Assembly (NCBI RefSeq): GCF_010500895.1
Contig: NZ_JAAAWO010000001.1
Location: forward strand, 62,001-126,000
Direction of reading: 5' to 3'
Origin: Alteromonas genovensis
GTDB lineage: Bacteria > Pseudomonadota > Gammaproteobacteria > Enterobacterales > Alteromonadaceae
Length of the DNA: 64,000 nucleotides
This document shows, piece after piece, positions 28,047 through 37,065 of the stretch. The notes under the pieces are model-generated. The model had not been told where the DNA came from and ran no database searches. It saw only the letters and a list, made by a program, of their open reading frames with translations. Position 1 is the stretch's first letter. Each line of letters starts with the position of its first letter. The position numbers and the translations under genes were made by a program.

Positions 28047-29189
28047 ATGTTGACATTTACCCCTGACGAACTAGAAGAAGATATTCTTGCAGATCTCATG
28101 GAAGAAATTAACGAACTCTATGAGTCAAGTGAGCAAACGTTAATCGAACTTGAGCTACGCCCTGCAGACAACGAATTGCAACGGGCTCTGTTTCGCTCAA
28201 TCCACACTATTAAGGGCGACTTAGGGCTAGTTAACTTTTCTCCTATGATCCCACTTCTGCAGCACGTAGAAGACTTACTCGACTTTCTTCGCAAAGGCCA
28301 AGTTGATTACACCAGCACCATGAGCGATCTAGTTCTGTTAACCATGGACAGGGTGAAAGCGTTTGTTGAAGAAGTGATGCAGCGGGGTAAAGCTGACTAT
28401 GACAACACGCTTCACGAGCAGTTAGTGCTTGCGATAAGTCGAGTGTCACCCGAAAACTCAACTGAACACGAGCGCCTGCTTACCGACGCAGTATTACTGT
28501 TAAATCCGGCTCTCGATGTAGCAAAAAATGACAGCACTGCGACTACCGCAGGCCAAGTAAAAGCCCCCGTACTGGCATCCACGGGTATTCCAAAAGACAT
28601 TAGCAGTGAAAAGAAGCAAGATGTCTTGTTCTTTAGAGAACTAATGCAAACGGTAGAGCGCCGTTCAAACTTCTGGGCGGGTAAGGGCGATCGCATCGCT
28701 AAACTGGCTATGTATATCAACGACGTTGCCGATAATATCATTGATGAAGACCAGCTCGCGGTGGCCAGCTATGTTCACGACTTTGGCATGGCGTTTATGC
28801 CCATGAAGTTGCTCACCAAGGGCGATACCTTGAGTGAAAACGAGTTTAATTTGATGCGTTCTCACGTTTACAAAAGTGCCCGATTGCTGGAGCATTTAGA
28901 CGAATGGGATTTAGCGAGAAAGATTGTTATGCAGCACCATGAGCGTACTGATGGTTCAGGATACCCTCTGGGCTTAAAAGAAGACGATATTTGTGAAGGC
29001 GCAAAGCTGTTAGCAATTATTGATACGTATGATGCCCTAACGCATGCCAGAGCGCACAGTGAAGACAAAGTAATGTCGAAAAAAGACGCGGTTATTCATA
29101 TCAATAAACAAGCGAAAGGCCAGTTCAGTATGAAGTGGGTACGCTTATTTAATCAAGGCATGACGGGCTTATTAACAAAAGGGCATTAA
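28047..29189 (+). CDS. HPt domain fused to HD-GYP c-di-GMP phosphodiesterase
   Basis: This protein is about 380 residues. An N-terminal HPt four-helix bundle carries the phospho-His in FRSIHTIKGDLG (H53). A linker covers ~125-195 and an HD-GYP domain ~200-375, with HD at 244-245 (YVHDFGMA), HH at 297-298 and GYP at 305-307 (HHERTDGSGYPLGL). HD-GYP enzymes hydrolyse cyclic di-GMP. Direct fusion to HPt, rather than to a receiver, means activity would be set by phosphotransfer from a hybrid kinase's receiver. The start is ATG 28047; a TTG at 28032 is possible. The SD is weak. Confidence 0.85.
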   Translation: MLTFTPDELEEDILADLMEEINELYESSEQTLIELELRPADNELQRALFRSIHTIKGDLGLVNFSPMIPLLQHVEDLLDFLRKGQVDYTSTMSDLVLLTMDRVKAFVEEVMQRGKADYDNTLHEQLVLAISRVSPENSTEHERLLTDAVLLLNPALDVAKNDSTATTAGQVKAPVLASTGIPKDISSEKKQDVLFFRELMQTVERRSNFWAGKGDRIAKLAMYINDVADNIIDEDQLAVASYVHDFGMAFMPMKLLTKGDTLSENEFNLMRSHVYKSARLLEHLDEWDLARKIVMQHHERTDGSGYPLGLKEDDICEGAKLLAIIDTYDALTHARAHSEDKVMSKKDAVIHINKQAKGQFSMKWVRLFNQGMTGLLTKGH

Positions 29190-29203
29190 GCCCTTTTGTT
29201 ACT
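29174..29203. terminator. Terminator overlapping the HD-GYP stop codon
   Basis: AACAAAAGGGC-ATTAA-GCCCTTTTGTT (29174-29200) forms an 11-bp stem whose loop contains the TAA stop. It sits between convergent genes. Confidence 0.75.
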
Positions 29204-29241
29204 CTTGTGTAGAATATAAGAAAACTTTTGAGCAATACGCC

Positions 29242-30651
29242 CTAGTTAATCCCAAGCTCTTTTAATTTACGAGTAAGAGTATTGCGCCCCCATCCCAATC
29301 GCTTGGCCGCCTCTTGTTTGTGACCGTGGGTGTGCTGAAGAGCACGCTCTAGCATCACTTTTTCAAATGTCAGCATGGCGTCGTTTAGTATGTCATTGCG
29401 GCCATCTCTTAGCTGTTTGTCTGTCCAATTAGCAAGAAGCTCGGGCCAGTCGCCCACGGTTGCGGCAGCGGTTTCGACACTACCATCGCTGTGAATTTCA
29501 GGGGGCAAATCGCTCGGTATGACTTCCTGCCCGCTTGCCATTACGGTAAGCCAGCGACATACGTTCTCTAGTTGCCTAACGTTACCGGGCCACGGTAATT
29601 GCGACATAACTCGCTCAGCGTTTTTGCTAATGCTTTTGGCGTCAACATCGAGCTCTTTTGCAGCGCGACGCAAAAAGTGACGAGTCAGCAGCGGAATATC
29701 TTCCCGGCGCTCAGAAAGTGAGGGCAGGTGCACACGAATTACGTTGAGACGGTGAAATAAATCTTCGCGAAACTTACCTTCAGCAACCCTAATTTCTAAA
29801 TTTTGATGGGTTGCTGCAATAATTCTTACATCAACGCTCACCGATTGATGACCACCGACTCGGTAAAACTGGCCATCAGCAAGCACCCTTAAAAGCCGGG
29901 TTTGCACGTCTAACGGCATGTCGCCAATTTCATCGAGAAACAGAGTTCCACCATCGGCCTGTTCAAATCTTCCTTGGCGGGCTGCTTGTGCACCGGTAAA
30001 CGCCCCTTTTTCGTGCCCGAATAATTCAGACTCTACGAGGTCAGCGGGAATGGCTGCCATGTTTAATGCAATAAACGGCTTGTGTGAGCGTGGACTGTGT
30101 CTGTGAAGGGCATGAGCAACAAGTTCCTTACCTGTTCCAGATTGCCCGTTTATGAGCACACTGATTGATGAGCGCGAAAGTCGGCCAATAGCGCGAAAGA
30201 CTTCCTGCATTGCAGGGGCTTCACCAATGATTTCAGTGACCACTTCATCAGGCTGTACCTTAGTGGCTGAAGACTGCTCTCTGGAATGATCTAATGCACG
30301 TTGGGTCAGTGTTACGGCTTCATCTATATCGAAGGGTTTCGGTAAATACTCAAACGCACCTTTTTGATAAGCGTTCACAGCGCTGTCTAAATCTGAATGC
30401 GCAGTCATAATAATAACCGGAAGCAACGGATGAGAGCTGTGTACTTCATTTAATAACGTCATGCCATCCATCTGCGGCATACGTATATCCGATATAATCA
30501 CTTCAGGGGCTTGACCGCTTTGGATTTGACGTAGCAAGTCTTCAGGGTTTTCAAAACTTAAGCAGCTGATATCTGCTGCCTGTAAGGCTTTTTGCAGCAC
30601 CCAACGAATTGAACTGTCGTCATCGACAATCCATACCGATTCATTCGTCAT
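29242..30651 (-). CDS. ntrC: Nitrogen regulation response regulator NtrC
   Basis: This 469-residue protein has an N-terminal receiver with phospho-Asp D55 (VIISDIRMPQMDG). A central AAA+ sigma-54 activator domain has Walker A GQSGTGKE, GAFTGA and DEIGDMPLDVQTRLLRVL. A C-terminal Fis-type HTH ends KQEAAKRLGWGRNTLTRKLKELG. Phosphorylated NtrC activates sigma-54 promoters such as glnA under nitrogen limitation. It overlaps the ntrB 3' end by 11 bases, with SD GGAGACAGG inside ntrB. Candidate NtrC sites lie upstream of glnA in this window. Confidence 0.96.
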   Translation of the reverse strand: MTNESVWIVDDDSSIRWVLQKALQAADISCLSFENPEDLLRQIQSGQAPEVIISDIRMPQMDGMTLLNEVHSSHPLLPVIIMTAHSDLDSAVNAYQKGAFEYLPKPFDIDEAVTLTQRALDHSREQSSATKVQPDEVVTEIIGEAPAMQEVFRAIGRLSRSSISVLINGQSGTGKELVAHALHRHSPRSHKPFIALNMAAIPADLVESELFGHEKGAFTGAQAARQGRFEQADGGTLFLDEIGDMPLDVQTRLLRVLADGQFYRVGGHQSVSVDVRIIAATHQNLEIRVAEGKFREDLFHRLNVIRVHLPSLSERREDIPLLTRHFLRRAAKELDVDAKSISKNAERVMSQLPWPGNVRQLENVCRWLTVMASGQEVIPSDLPPEIHSDGSVETAAATVGDWPELLANWTDKQLRDGRNDILNDAMLTFEKVMLERALQHTHGHKQEAAKRLGWGRNTLTRKLKELGIN

Positions 30652-31726
30652 CGCCTGTCTCCTTGCTGTTAATTGGAATGTATATCACGAATTTTGTATA
30701 ACCCGGGTGGCTATCCACATCTATCTTGCCGCCGTGATGGTTAATAAGGGTTTGCGATATTGATAACCCTAAGCCTGATCCATTCTGCTTACTGGTTACC
30801 ATGGGATAAAATAACGTGTCCTTGATATCTGCTGGAATACCCGGCCCGTTATCGATAATCTTAACTTTAGCCACTAATGCATGGCGCTCTGACTGAATGG
30901 TCATCTGGCGCTCGATACGCGTGATCAATTGAATTTCTGGGTTTGGCGTATTGTGCTCGTTTAACGCCTGAATGCTGTTTCTGACGATGTTCAACACTGC
31001 CTGCTGAATCATATCCGGATCGATTCTTAGATCGGGAATACTCGGATCGTAATCTCTAACAATTGATATTGGATTTACAGAGTCTACCAACATCAGGCTT
31101 CGAACTTTCTCTAGCGCTTGATGCACGTTACTCATCTCGAAGCGGGGAAGGGAATTCGGGCCTAACAATCTGTCAACTAATGTTCGCAAGCGATCAGATT
31201 GCTCAATAATCATGCGGGTGAATTCTTTATGCTGCTCGGGTAGCTCTTTTTCTAGAAGCTGGGCTGCGCCGCGAATGCCCCCTAACGGGTTTTTGATTTC
31301 ATGAGCTAGGCCTCGCACAAGTTCTCGCGCCGCATAATGTTGGGCGTTTTGCAGGTTTTCTCGGGTAATTCGCTTTTGCTGATCAATTCTTTTAACTTCA
31401 AAAAGTAGGCCGGGCCCATTTGCCGTAGTGATATTTGTTACGGTTAAATCAACAGACACATAGCGGTTATCTTTAAACGCGAGCTTTATTTCGTTTTCAG
31501 TAAAGTCTTCGCCTTTTCTTATAGCCGCTTTAAGTCGTGTGGTTTCAATAGTATCAGGCAAAAAGAAGTCTGGCAGAAAGTGCCCTTGAAGTTGTTTCAT
31601 CCCTGTTTCAAATAGCGCCTCACCAGCATGGTTGGCGTAAACAATGCGCAGGCTCCTATCAACGGTAACGAGCGCTGTGTTTAAACTATTTAATAGCAGC
31701 TGTGTCTCTGACTCGGTAGATACCAT
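30641..31726 (-). CDS. ntrB: Nitrogen regulation sensor kinase NtrB
   Basis: This soluble kinase of about 361 residues has an N-terminal PAS domain (LLLNSLNTALVTVDRSLRIVYANHAGEALFE). HisKA carries the phospho-His in ELVRGLAHEIKNPLGGIRGAAQLLEKEL. HATPase boxes are near VLNIVRNSIQAL, DNGPGIP and GSGLGLSI. It phosphorylates or dephosphorylates NtrC under PII control. AAAGGAG supports ATG 31726 over the upstream TTG at 31750. It lies in the order glnA, DUF4124 gene, ntrB, ntrC, all on the minus strand. Confidence 0.95.
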   Translation of the reverse strand: MVSTESETQLLLNSLNTALVTVDRSLRIVYANHAGEALFETGMKQLQGHFLPDFFLPDTIETTRLKAAIRKGEDFTENEIKLAFKDNRYVSVDLTVTNITTANGPGLLFEVKRIDQQKRITRENLQNAQHYAARELVRGLAHEIKNPLGGIRGAAQLLEKELPEQHKEFTRMIIEQSDRLRTLVDRLLGPNSLPRFEMSNVHQALEKVRSLMLVDSVNPISIVRDYDPSIPDLRIDPDMIQQAVLNIVRNSIQALNEHNTPNPEIQLITRIERQMTIQSERHALVAKVKIIDNGPGIPADIKDTLFYPMVTSKQNGSGLGLSISQTLINHHGGKIDVDSHPGYTKFVIYIPINSKETGDDE

Positions 31727-31851
31727 CCGAGCATGTCTCCTTTGCACCAAGTTTGTGCATTGTAGCGTACAGCTAAGAAGACCGCCTCGAATTCTCTCAA
31801 AAAATATTTTGAATGAACCGCCGTGGTGCGCTTGTTTGCAAGGACTGCACG

Positions 31852-32442
31852 CTAGTTGTTATTAATAAACACCGATGCCTGATGTAGATAAAGGGTTTGT
31901 ATAGGAGACGATGCAAGAGTCTTGCCCGTATTGTTAGTAAGTTCAACTTTATAATCGTGTGCTCCACGATTGATACCTTCTAGCTTAAATATACCCGAAG
32001 AGTTGCGCTGAATTGGGGCGCCATCAAACACTAAGCGATACAAAGGCGCCTTTGATGCACTGTTTTGCGACGCTTTTATTACAAAGTCTCCCGCATTGTT
32101 TCTAATCGTGGCTTCGGGAGCGGGGCTGGTAATACTGACGCTGTAGTCTGGCTTTTTCTTTGTAATTTTACTTTTTTGTGGTTTAGGTACTTTCATCGCA
32201 GACACCACATTGCGGGTTTTTACATCGAGTTCAACGATATCTGCATTAGGTGGTGGCGTATCGGTATAGGTCACTGAGCCGTCTTCGTTAACCACCTTAT
32301 ATATTTGTGGGGCGCTCTTGGCGGGTGGCTGTTCTGGTGCATTTTGAGCATCTTGCCATGCTAGTGCGCTTTGCGTACTCAGGAGCAAACAGCATGACGA
32401 CAACGATAAAAGCTGCAAAGCGCGTTTTGTTAGATGAGTCAT
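31852..32442 (-). CDS. Exported DUF4124-domain protein
   Basis: This 196-residue protein has a signal peptide ending ALA-WQDA. A DUF4124 motif at about 45-70 reads IYKVVNEDGSVTYTDTPPPNADIVEL. A basic linker (KPQKSKITKKK) precedes a beta-sandwich-like C-terminal domain (SITSPAPEATIRNNAGDFVIKAS...GAHDYKVELTN). Its molecular role is unknown; the family is common in gammaproteobacteria, often between glnA and ntrB as here. It is periplasmic by inference and separated from glnA by a terminator. Confidence 0.8.
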   Translation of the reverse strand: MTHLTKRALQLLSLSSCCLLLSTQSALAWQDAQNAPEQPPAKSAPQIYKVVNEDGSVTYTDTPPPNADIVELDVKTRNVVSAMKVPKPQKSKITKKKPDYSVSITSPAPEATIRNNAGDFVIKASQNSASKAPLYRLVFDGAPIQRNSSGIFKLEGINRGAHDYKVELTNNTGKTLASSPIQTLYLHQASVFINNN

Positions 32443-32489
32443 GATAGTTATTCCTGAAAGTAGTGTGTCTTCATAATAGATAATGTTTG

Positions 32490-32520
32490 GACAATAAAAA
32501 AGCCCGCATAAGCGGGCTTT
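32490..32520 (-). terminator. Terminator after glnA
   Basis: AAAGCCCGC-ATAA-GCGGGCTTT (32499-32520) is followed on the minus strand by TTTTTATTG. It limits read-through of strong glnA transcription into the DUF4124-ntrBC genes. Confidence 0.9.
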
Positions 32521-32558
32521 AATAGTTGTTCTAATAAAATATCTGTGTAGATACGATA

Positions 32559-33968
32559 TTAAACGCTGTAGTACATGTCGAACTCGATAGGGTGAGTTGT
32601 CATGTTAAGCGTTGTGACTTCTTCTGACTTAAGGTCGATATACGCATCAATCATGTCATCTGTCATTACGCCGCCAGCAGTAAGGAACTCACGGTCACTA
32701 TCCAGTGCGTCTAGCGCCATTTCTAGTGAACTCGCCACTGTTGGAATTTCAGCTGCTTCTTCTGCCGGTAGGTCGTACAAGTCTTTATCCATAGCATCGC
32801 CAGGGTGGATCTTGTTTTTGATACCGTCAAGGCCAGCCATAAGCATTGCAGTAAATGCAAGGTACGGGTTACCTGTTGGGTCAGGGAAACGAACTTCGAT
32901 ACGGCGTGCTTTGTCACTTGTTACATAAGGAATACGAATAGATGCAGAACGGTTACGTGCAGAGTAAGCAAGCATTACCGGTGCTTCGAATCCAGGTACA
33001 AGACGCTTGTACGAGTTAGTTGATGCATTAGCAAACGCGTTAATTGCACGAGCGTGCTTAATGATACCGCCAATGTAGTAAAGCGCTTCTTCAGAAAGAC
33101 CAGCATACTTGTCGCCCGCAAAAATGTTTTTGCCATCTTTAGAGATAGACTGGTGGCAGTGCATACCAGAACCGTTGTCGCCAACAAGTGGCTTAGGCAT
33201 AAAGGTCGCTGTTTGGCCGTATGCGTGTGCCACATTGTGAACTACGTATTTGTACACTTGAATTTCGTCGGCTTTCTTAACAAGAGTGTTAAATTCACAC
33301 GCGATTTCGTTTTGACCAGCTGTCGCTACTTCGTGGTGATGCGCTTCAATAACAAGGCCCATCTCTTCCATAACCATACACATTGCAGCGCGGATATCGT
33401 GTGCTGAATCTACTGGAGGCACTGGGAAGTAACCGCCTTTCACACCTGGGCGGTGGCCCATGTTTCCGCCTTCAAACTCTTCGCCTGAATTCCACTTTGC
33501 TTCTGATGAATCAATTTTGTAGAACGAACCCGCCATGTCAGTATGGAAGCGAACGTCGTCAAACAAGAAAAACTCCGGCTCTGGACCAAAGAATACCGTG
33601 TCACCGATACCTGTTGATTTAAGGTACTCTTCTGCGCGGCGAGCAACAGAACGTGGGTCGCGCTCGTAACCTTCCATAGTAGTAGGCTCTACGATATCGC
33701 AACGAATGTTAACTTGCGTTTCTTCTGCGAAAGGGTCAACTACGCAGCTGTCTGCGTCTGGAAGAAGAACCATGTCAGATTCGTTGATACCTTTCCATCC
33801 GGCGATTGAAGAACCGTCGAACATTTTTCCTTCTTCAAAGAAATCGTCATTAACTTGGCTCGCAGGAATAGATACGTGTTGTTCTTTACCTTTAGTATCG
33901 GTAAAACGTAAATCGATAAACTTCGCTTCGCTTTCTTTAATCAGCTCTAATGCCTTTTCTATTGACAT
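32559..33968 (-). CDS. glnA: Glutamine synthetase, type I (GlnA)
   Basis: This 469-residue GSI-beta enzyme makes glutamine from glutamate, ammonia and ATP. Conserved features include [17 protein letters not shown], the GS beta-grasp/active-site region [18 protein letters not shown], and the adenylylation loop [13 protein letters not shown], whose Tyr is modified by GlnE. SD GGAGG lies close upstream of the ATG. A sigma-54 promoter and two NtrC-like sites lie upstream, and typA is divergent, as in enterics. Confidence 0.98.
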   Translation of the reverse strand: MSIEKALELIKESEAKFIDLRFTDTKGKEQHVSIPASQVNDDFFEEGKMFDGSSIAGWKGINESDMVLLPDADSCVVDPFAEETQVNIRCDIVEPTTMEGYERDPRSVARRAEEYLKSTGIGDTVFFGPEPEFFLFDDVRFHTDMAGSFYKIDSSEAKWNSGEEFEGGNMGHRPGVKGGYFPVPPVDSAHDIRAAMCMVMEEMGLVIEAHHHEVATAGQNEIACEFNTLVKKADEIQVYKYVVHNVAHAYGQTATFMPKPLVGDNGSGMHCHQSISKDGKNIFAGDKYAGLSEEALYYIGGIIKHARAINAFANASTNSYKRLVPGFEAPVMLAYSARNRSASIRIPYVTSDKARRIEVRFPDPTGNPYLAFTAMLMAGLDGIKNKIHPGDAMDKDLYDLPAEEAAEIPTVASSLEMALDALDSDREFLTAGGVMTDDMIDAYIDLKSEEVTTLNMTTHPIEFDMYYSV

Positions 33969-34034
33969 CGTGTCCTCCAGGTTTAATGTAAAAATGCAGA
34001 GCGATCAGGCTCGCTCCAACAGTGAAAATGTGAA

Positions 34035-34050
34035 AGCGATAATCATGCCA
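34035..34050 (-). promoter_or_regulatory. Sigma-54 promoter of glnA
   Basis: On the minus strand TGGCATGATTATCGCT matches the -24/-12 consensus TGGCACG-N4-TTGCW, with the invariant GG and GC exactly 11 bases apart. The predicted transcript start is about 55 bases before the glnA ATG. Confidence 0.85.
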
Positions 34051-34112
34051 TCTATCCAACCGCCGTATTTTGTGACGTGAGAAAGGATAAATACGGAATT
34101 TATGATTCCTTC

Positions 34113-34150
34113 TGCACTATTTTGGTGCCAAATGGCTACTTTTTGGTGCA
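34113..34150 (-). promoter_or_regulatory. Two NtrC binding sites upstream of glnA
   Basis: TGCACTATTTTGGTGCC (34113-34129) fits the NtrC pattern GCAC-N7-GTGC exactly. GGCTACTTTTTGGTGCA (34134-34150) is a weaker copy with one good half-site. Their centres are 21 bases apart, two helical turns, and about 90-120 bases upstream of the predicted start, like the glnA enhancer of enterics. Confidence 0.8.
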
Positions 34151-34421
34151 GCGTGCAGGCGCCTAGAGATTTAGACTAGAATACTTTTTCATCCCTTTCC
34201 ACCGTTTTTCTAGTGCGCGCGGAGTTATGGTGCGAGGTAAATCGGGCTAAAGGCCTTTAAAACCATAAGGTAACTGTAAACATTCACTGCAAAGTAAAAA
34301 AAGATGCGCAAACGGCGCGTTTTTTCTGTACAATCCGCGCAAAATTTCCATCTGCATTTTTGCACGAAATCTCATGCATACCGTGTTGGTATGTATCGAT
34401 TTATACAGGCTCTATATAAGC

Positions 34422-36251
34422 ATGAATACCACTGATATAAGTAAGTTGCGTAATATCGCAATCATCGCCCACGTTGACCACGGTAAAACTACCTTGGTAG
34501 ATAAGCTTCTTCAGCAATCTGGAACGTTGGAATCTCGCGGCGTACAAGAAGAGCGCGTTATGGACTCGAACGACATCGAGAAAGAACGTGGTATCACCAT
34601 CTTGGCGAAAAATACTGCAATTAACTGGCAAGATTACCGTATCAACATTGTTGATACTCCTGGACACGCTGATTTCGGTGGTGAAGTAGAGCGTGTAATG
34701 TCAATGGCTGACTCAGTGCTGCTGCTTGTTGACGCCCAAGAAGGTCCAATGCCGCAAACGCGCTTTGTTACTCAAAAAGCGTTTGCTCAAGGCCTTAAGC
34801 CTATTGTTGTTATCAACAAAATCGACAAGCCAGGCGCTCGTCCTGATTGGGTAATGGATCAAGTATTTGATTTGTTCGATAACCTTGGCGCTACTGACGA
34901 GCAGCTTGATTTCCAAGTTGTTTATGCTTCTGCACTAAACGGTTGGGCGTCTAACGATGCTGACACACCGTCAGAAGATATGACTCCGCTTTTCCAAACT
35001 ATTGTTGACCAAGTTGCTGCACCAGATGCTGATGCCAACGGTGGTTTCCAAATGCAGATTTCACAGCTAGATTACAACTCGTATGTGGGTGTAATCGGTG
35101 TAGGTCGTATCAGCCGCGGATCAGTTAAAACTAACCAACAGGTAACTATCGTTACTGCTGATGGTAAAACGCGCAACGGAAAAGTTGGCCTAGTATATGG
35201 CTACCTTGGTCTAGACCGTCACGAAGTAGACAGCGCGAATGCGGGCGATATCATCGCTATCTCTGGTCTTGGTGAACTGAAAATCTCTGACACAATTTGT
35301 GACGTTAATGCCGTTGAAGCACTTCCACCACTATCGGTAGATGAGCCAACAGTAACCATGACGTTCCAAGTAAATACATCACCTTTTGCTGGTAAAGAAG
35401 GTAAGTATGTAACGTCGCGTAACATTCTTGAGCGTTTGAACGACGAGCTTGTTCACAACGTTGCACTACGTGTTGAAGAAACGGCTGATCCGGATAAATT
35501 CCGCGTATCAGGTCGTGGTGAACTTCACTTAGGCATATTGATTGAAAATATGCGTCGTGAAGGCTACGAGCTAGCTGTTTCTCGCCCAGAAGTAATTCTG
35601 AAAGAAGAAGACGGTAAAACAACTGAACCGTTTGAAACACTGACCGTTGACTGTGAAGAACAGCATCAGGGTTCTATTATGGAGCAGCTTGGTCTTCGTA
35701 AAGCAGAAATGACTGATATGTCTCCAGATGGAAAAGGTCGTGTTCGTATCGACTTCATTATTCCAAGTCGTGGTCTTATCGGTTTCCAAACAGAATTTAT
35801 GACCATGACCTCTGGTTCTGGTTTGCTATACCATTCATTCGACCACTACGGCCCTTACAAAGGCGGCATTATTGGTAAGCGTAAAAACGGTGTTCTAATT
35901 GCCAACGCTAACGGTAAAGCACTAACTAACGCATTGTTTAACCTTCAAGAACGTGGTCGTTTGTTCATCGGTCATGGTGTTGAAGTTTACGAAGGTATGG
36001 TTATCGGTATTCACAGCCGTGACAATGACCTAACGGTAAACGCCTTGAAAGGTAAGCAGCTTACTAACGTTCGTGCCTCTGGTACTGATGAAGCGCAAAC
36101 ACTTGTACCACCAATCAAAATGTCTCTAGAGCAAGCTTTAGAGTTCATCGATGAAGATGAATTGGTAGAAGTTACGCCTGTATCTATTCGTATTCGTAAG
36201 AAGTTGCTTACAGAAAACGAACGTAAGCGTGCATCACGAGCGCCAAAATAG
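34422..36251 (+). CDS. typA: Translational GTPase TypA/BipA
   Basis: This 609-residue ribosome-binding GTPase has G1 AHVDHGKTT, the switch region with ERGITI, G3 [11 protein letters not shown] and G4 NKID. EF-G-like domains III and V follow, along with the BipA-specific C-terminal domain ([17 protein letters not shown]). It assists 50S assembly and growth under cold or stress. I start at ATG 34422 ([21 protein letters not shown]) because homologues begin just before [10 protein letters not shown]; the frame is open 48 bases further up. A strong terminator follows. Confidence 0.96.
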   Translation: MNTTDISKLRNIAIIAHVDHGKTTLVDKLLQQSGTLESRGVQEERVMDSNDIEKERGITILAKNTAINWQDYRINIVDTPGHADFGGEVERVMSMADSVLLLVDAQEGPMPQTRFVTQKAFAQGLKPIVVINKIDKPGARPDWVMDQVFDLFDNLGATDEQLDFQVVYASALNGWASNDADTPSEDMTPLFQTIVDQVAAPDADANGGFQMQISQLDYNSYVGVIGVGRISRGSVKTNQQVTIVTADGKTRNGKVGLVYGYLGLDRHEVDSANAGDIIAISGLGELKISDTICDVNAVEALPPLSVDEPTVTMTFQVNTSPFAGKEGKYVTSRNILERLNDELVHNVALRVEETADPDKFRVSGRGELHLGILIENMRREGYELAVSRPEVILKEEDGKTTEPFETLTVDCEEQHQGSIMEQLGLRKAEMTDMSPDGKGRVRIDFIIPSRGLIGFQTEFMTMTSGSGLLYHSFDHYGPYKGGIIGKRKNGVLIANANGKALTNALFNLQERGRLFIGHGVEVYEGMVIGIHSRDNDLTVNALKGKQLTNVRASGTDEAQTLVPPIKMSLEQALEFIDEDELVEVTPVSIRIRKKLLTENERKRASRAPK

Positions 36252-36282
36252 TTAACGCGATAACCTCATCGCTTAAATGTTA

Positions 36283-36315
36283 AAAAATGCCAACCTCGTG
36301 TTGGCATTTTTGTTT
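36283..36315 (+). terminator. Terminator after typA
   Basis: AAAAATGCCAAC-CTCGT-GTTGGCATTTTT gives a 12-bp stem ending in a T-rich run, 31 bases after the typA stop. Confidence 0.9.
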
Positions 36316-36428
36316 TTGCTTCTCTGATATTTGAATGCAGGGTGCTTAAAACGATAACGTTTAAAGCTATGATGTTTGAAAGCATGGCGTTTGACAGTAC
36401 GATATTTAAAAGCGCAGTGGTTGAAAGA
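36309..36428 (+). repeat. Degenerate 15-bp tandem repeats (about eight units)
   Basis: Eight consecutive 15-base units share the pattern nnn-nTn-TTT-rAA-rGy. The clearest are ATAACGTTTAAAGCT (36354), ATGATGTTTGAAAGC (36369), ATGGCGTTTGACAGT (36384) and ACGATATTTAAAAGC (36399). In one frame they read as pentapeptides with a central Phe/Leu/Val (LIFEC, RVLKT, ITFKA, MMFES, MAFDS, TIFKS, AVVER). No start codon or SD supports translation of the whole array. Confidence 0.55.
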
Positions 36429-36539
36429 ATTGGCAAACTTCTACCAAAGGCGAGTAGCCATTTTGGCTATTTGACCTTACACTTTAAGCTATTGTTGCTA
36501 TGGACTGCCTAACTAAAGGGCATTTTTGAGAGGTTTGTA

Positions 36540-36917
36540 ATGCTATCTGTCGCCGTTATTGAAGATGATCTCGTCACTCTCGATTTAATCACTGTCACTC
36601 TTGAAACTGAACTTAATGCGACGGTTTATCCATTTAGCAGAAGCAAATTAGCCCGAGATTTTCTGTTACAGCAAACCCCCGATTCTCTCAATCTGGTTAT
36701 AAGCGACCAGGTCATGCCTGATTATGACGGGTTAAGCCTGTTAAAGGTATGCCGTGCGAAAGGGTTAGATATTCCTTTTCTGCTGATAAGCGCCGACCCG
36801 AATAAGGCGCTTGTGTTAGCGGCTGTAAAACTAAAGGTCGCTGGCTTCCTCGCTAAACCAATTAGAATGGAAGAACTTGTGGCAACCTCTAGCAAAGTGA
36901 CAGCAGCGTTAAATTGA
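36540..36917 (+). CDS. Single-domain response regulator (receiver only)
   Basis: This 125-residue CheY-like receiver has the acidic pair EDD near residues 8-10, phospho-Asp in VISDQVMPDYDG (about D60), a Ser in LLISAD near the Thr position and Lys in FLAKPI near 105. There is no output domain, so it must act by protein contact or as a phospho-shuttle. SD GAGAGG precedes the ATG. No kinase is adjacent; the nearest are ntrB and the hybrid kinase at 21255. Confidence 0.88.
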   Translation: MLSVAVIEDDLVTLDLITVTLETELNATVYPFSRSKLARDFLLQQTPDSLNLVISDQVMPDYDGLSLLKVCRAKGLDIPFLLISADPNKALVLAAVKLKVAGFLAKPIRMEELVATSSKVTAALN

Positions 36918-37065
36918 GCAATTGCTAACCTCGATTCTCTCCATTACTTGCCAGCTAGTCCTAATTAAGTACAAATTGTTATAGGGAAACTTGGTGTTTG
37001 CCCTAGTTTCTCATGATGCAAAAATTTACACTCAACGCATAACTTTCTCGGCAACAGGATGTAGT

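Larger units (their letters stand above)
33969..34421. other. glnA/typA divergent intergenic region
   Basis: About 450 bases of regulatory DNA. The glnA side holds the sigma-54 promoter and NtrC sites given separately. The typA side, from about 34260 on, presumably holds a sigma-70 promoter, which I cannot place with confidence. No RNA gene is seen. Confidence 0.6.

Noticed and set aside
36369..36512. 47-codon frame through the 15-base repeats as a real small gene
   Set aside because: No SD before the ATG and the first half is just the repeat; kept as a finding, not as a CDS.
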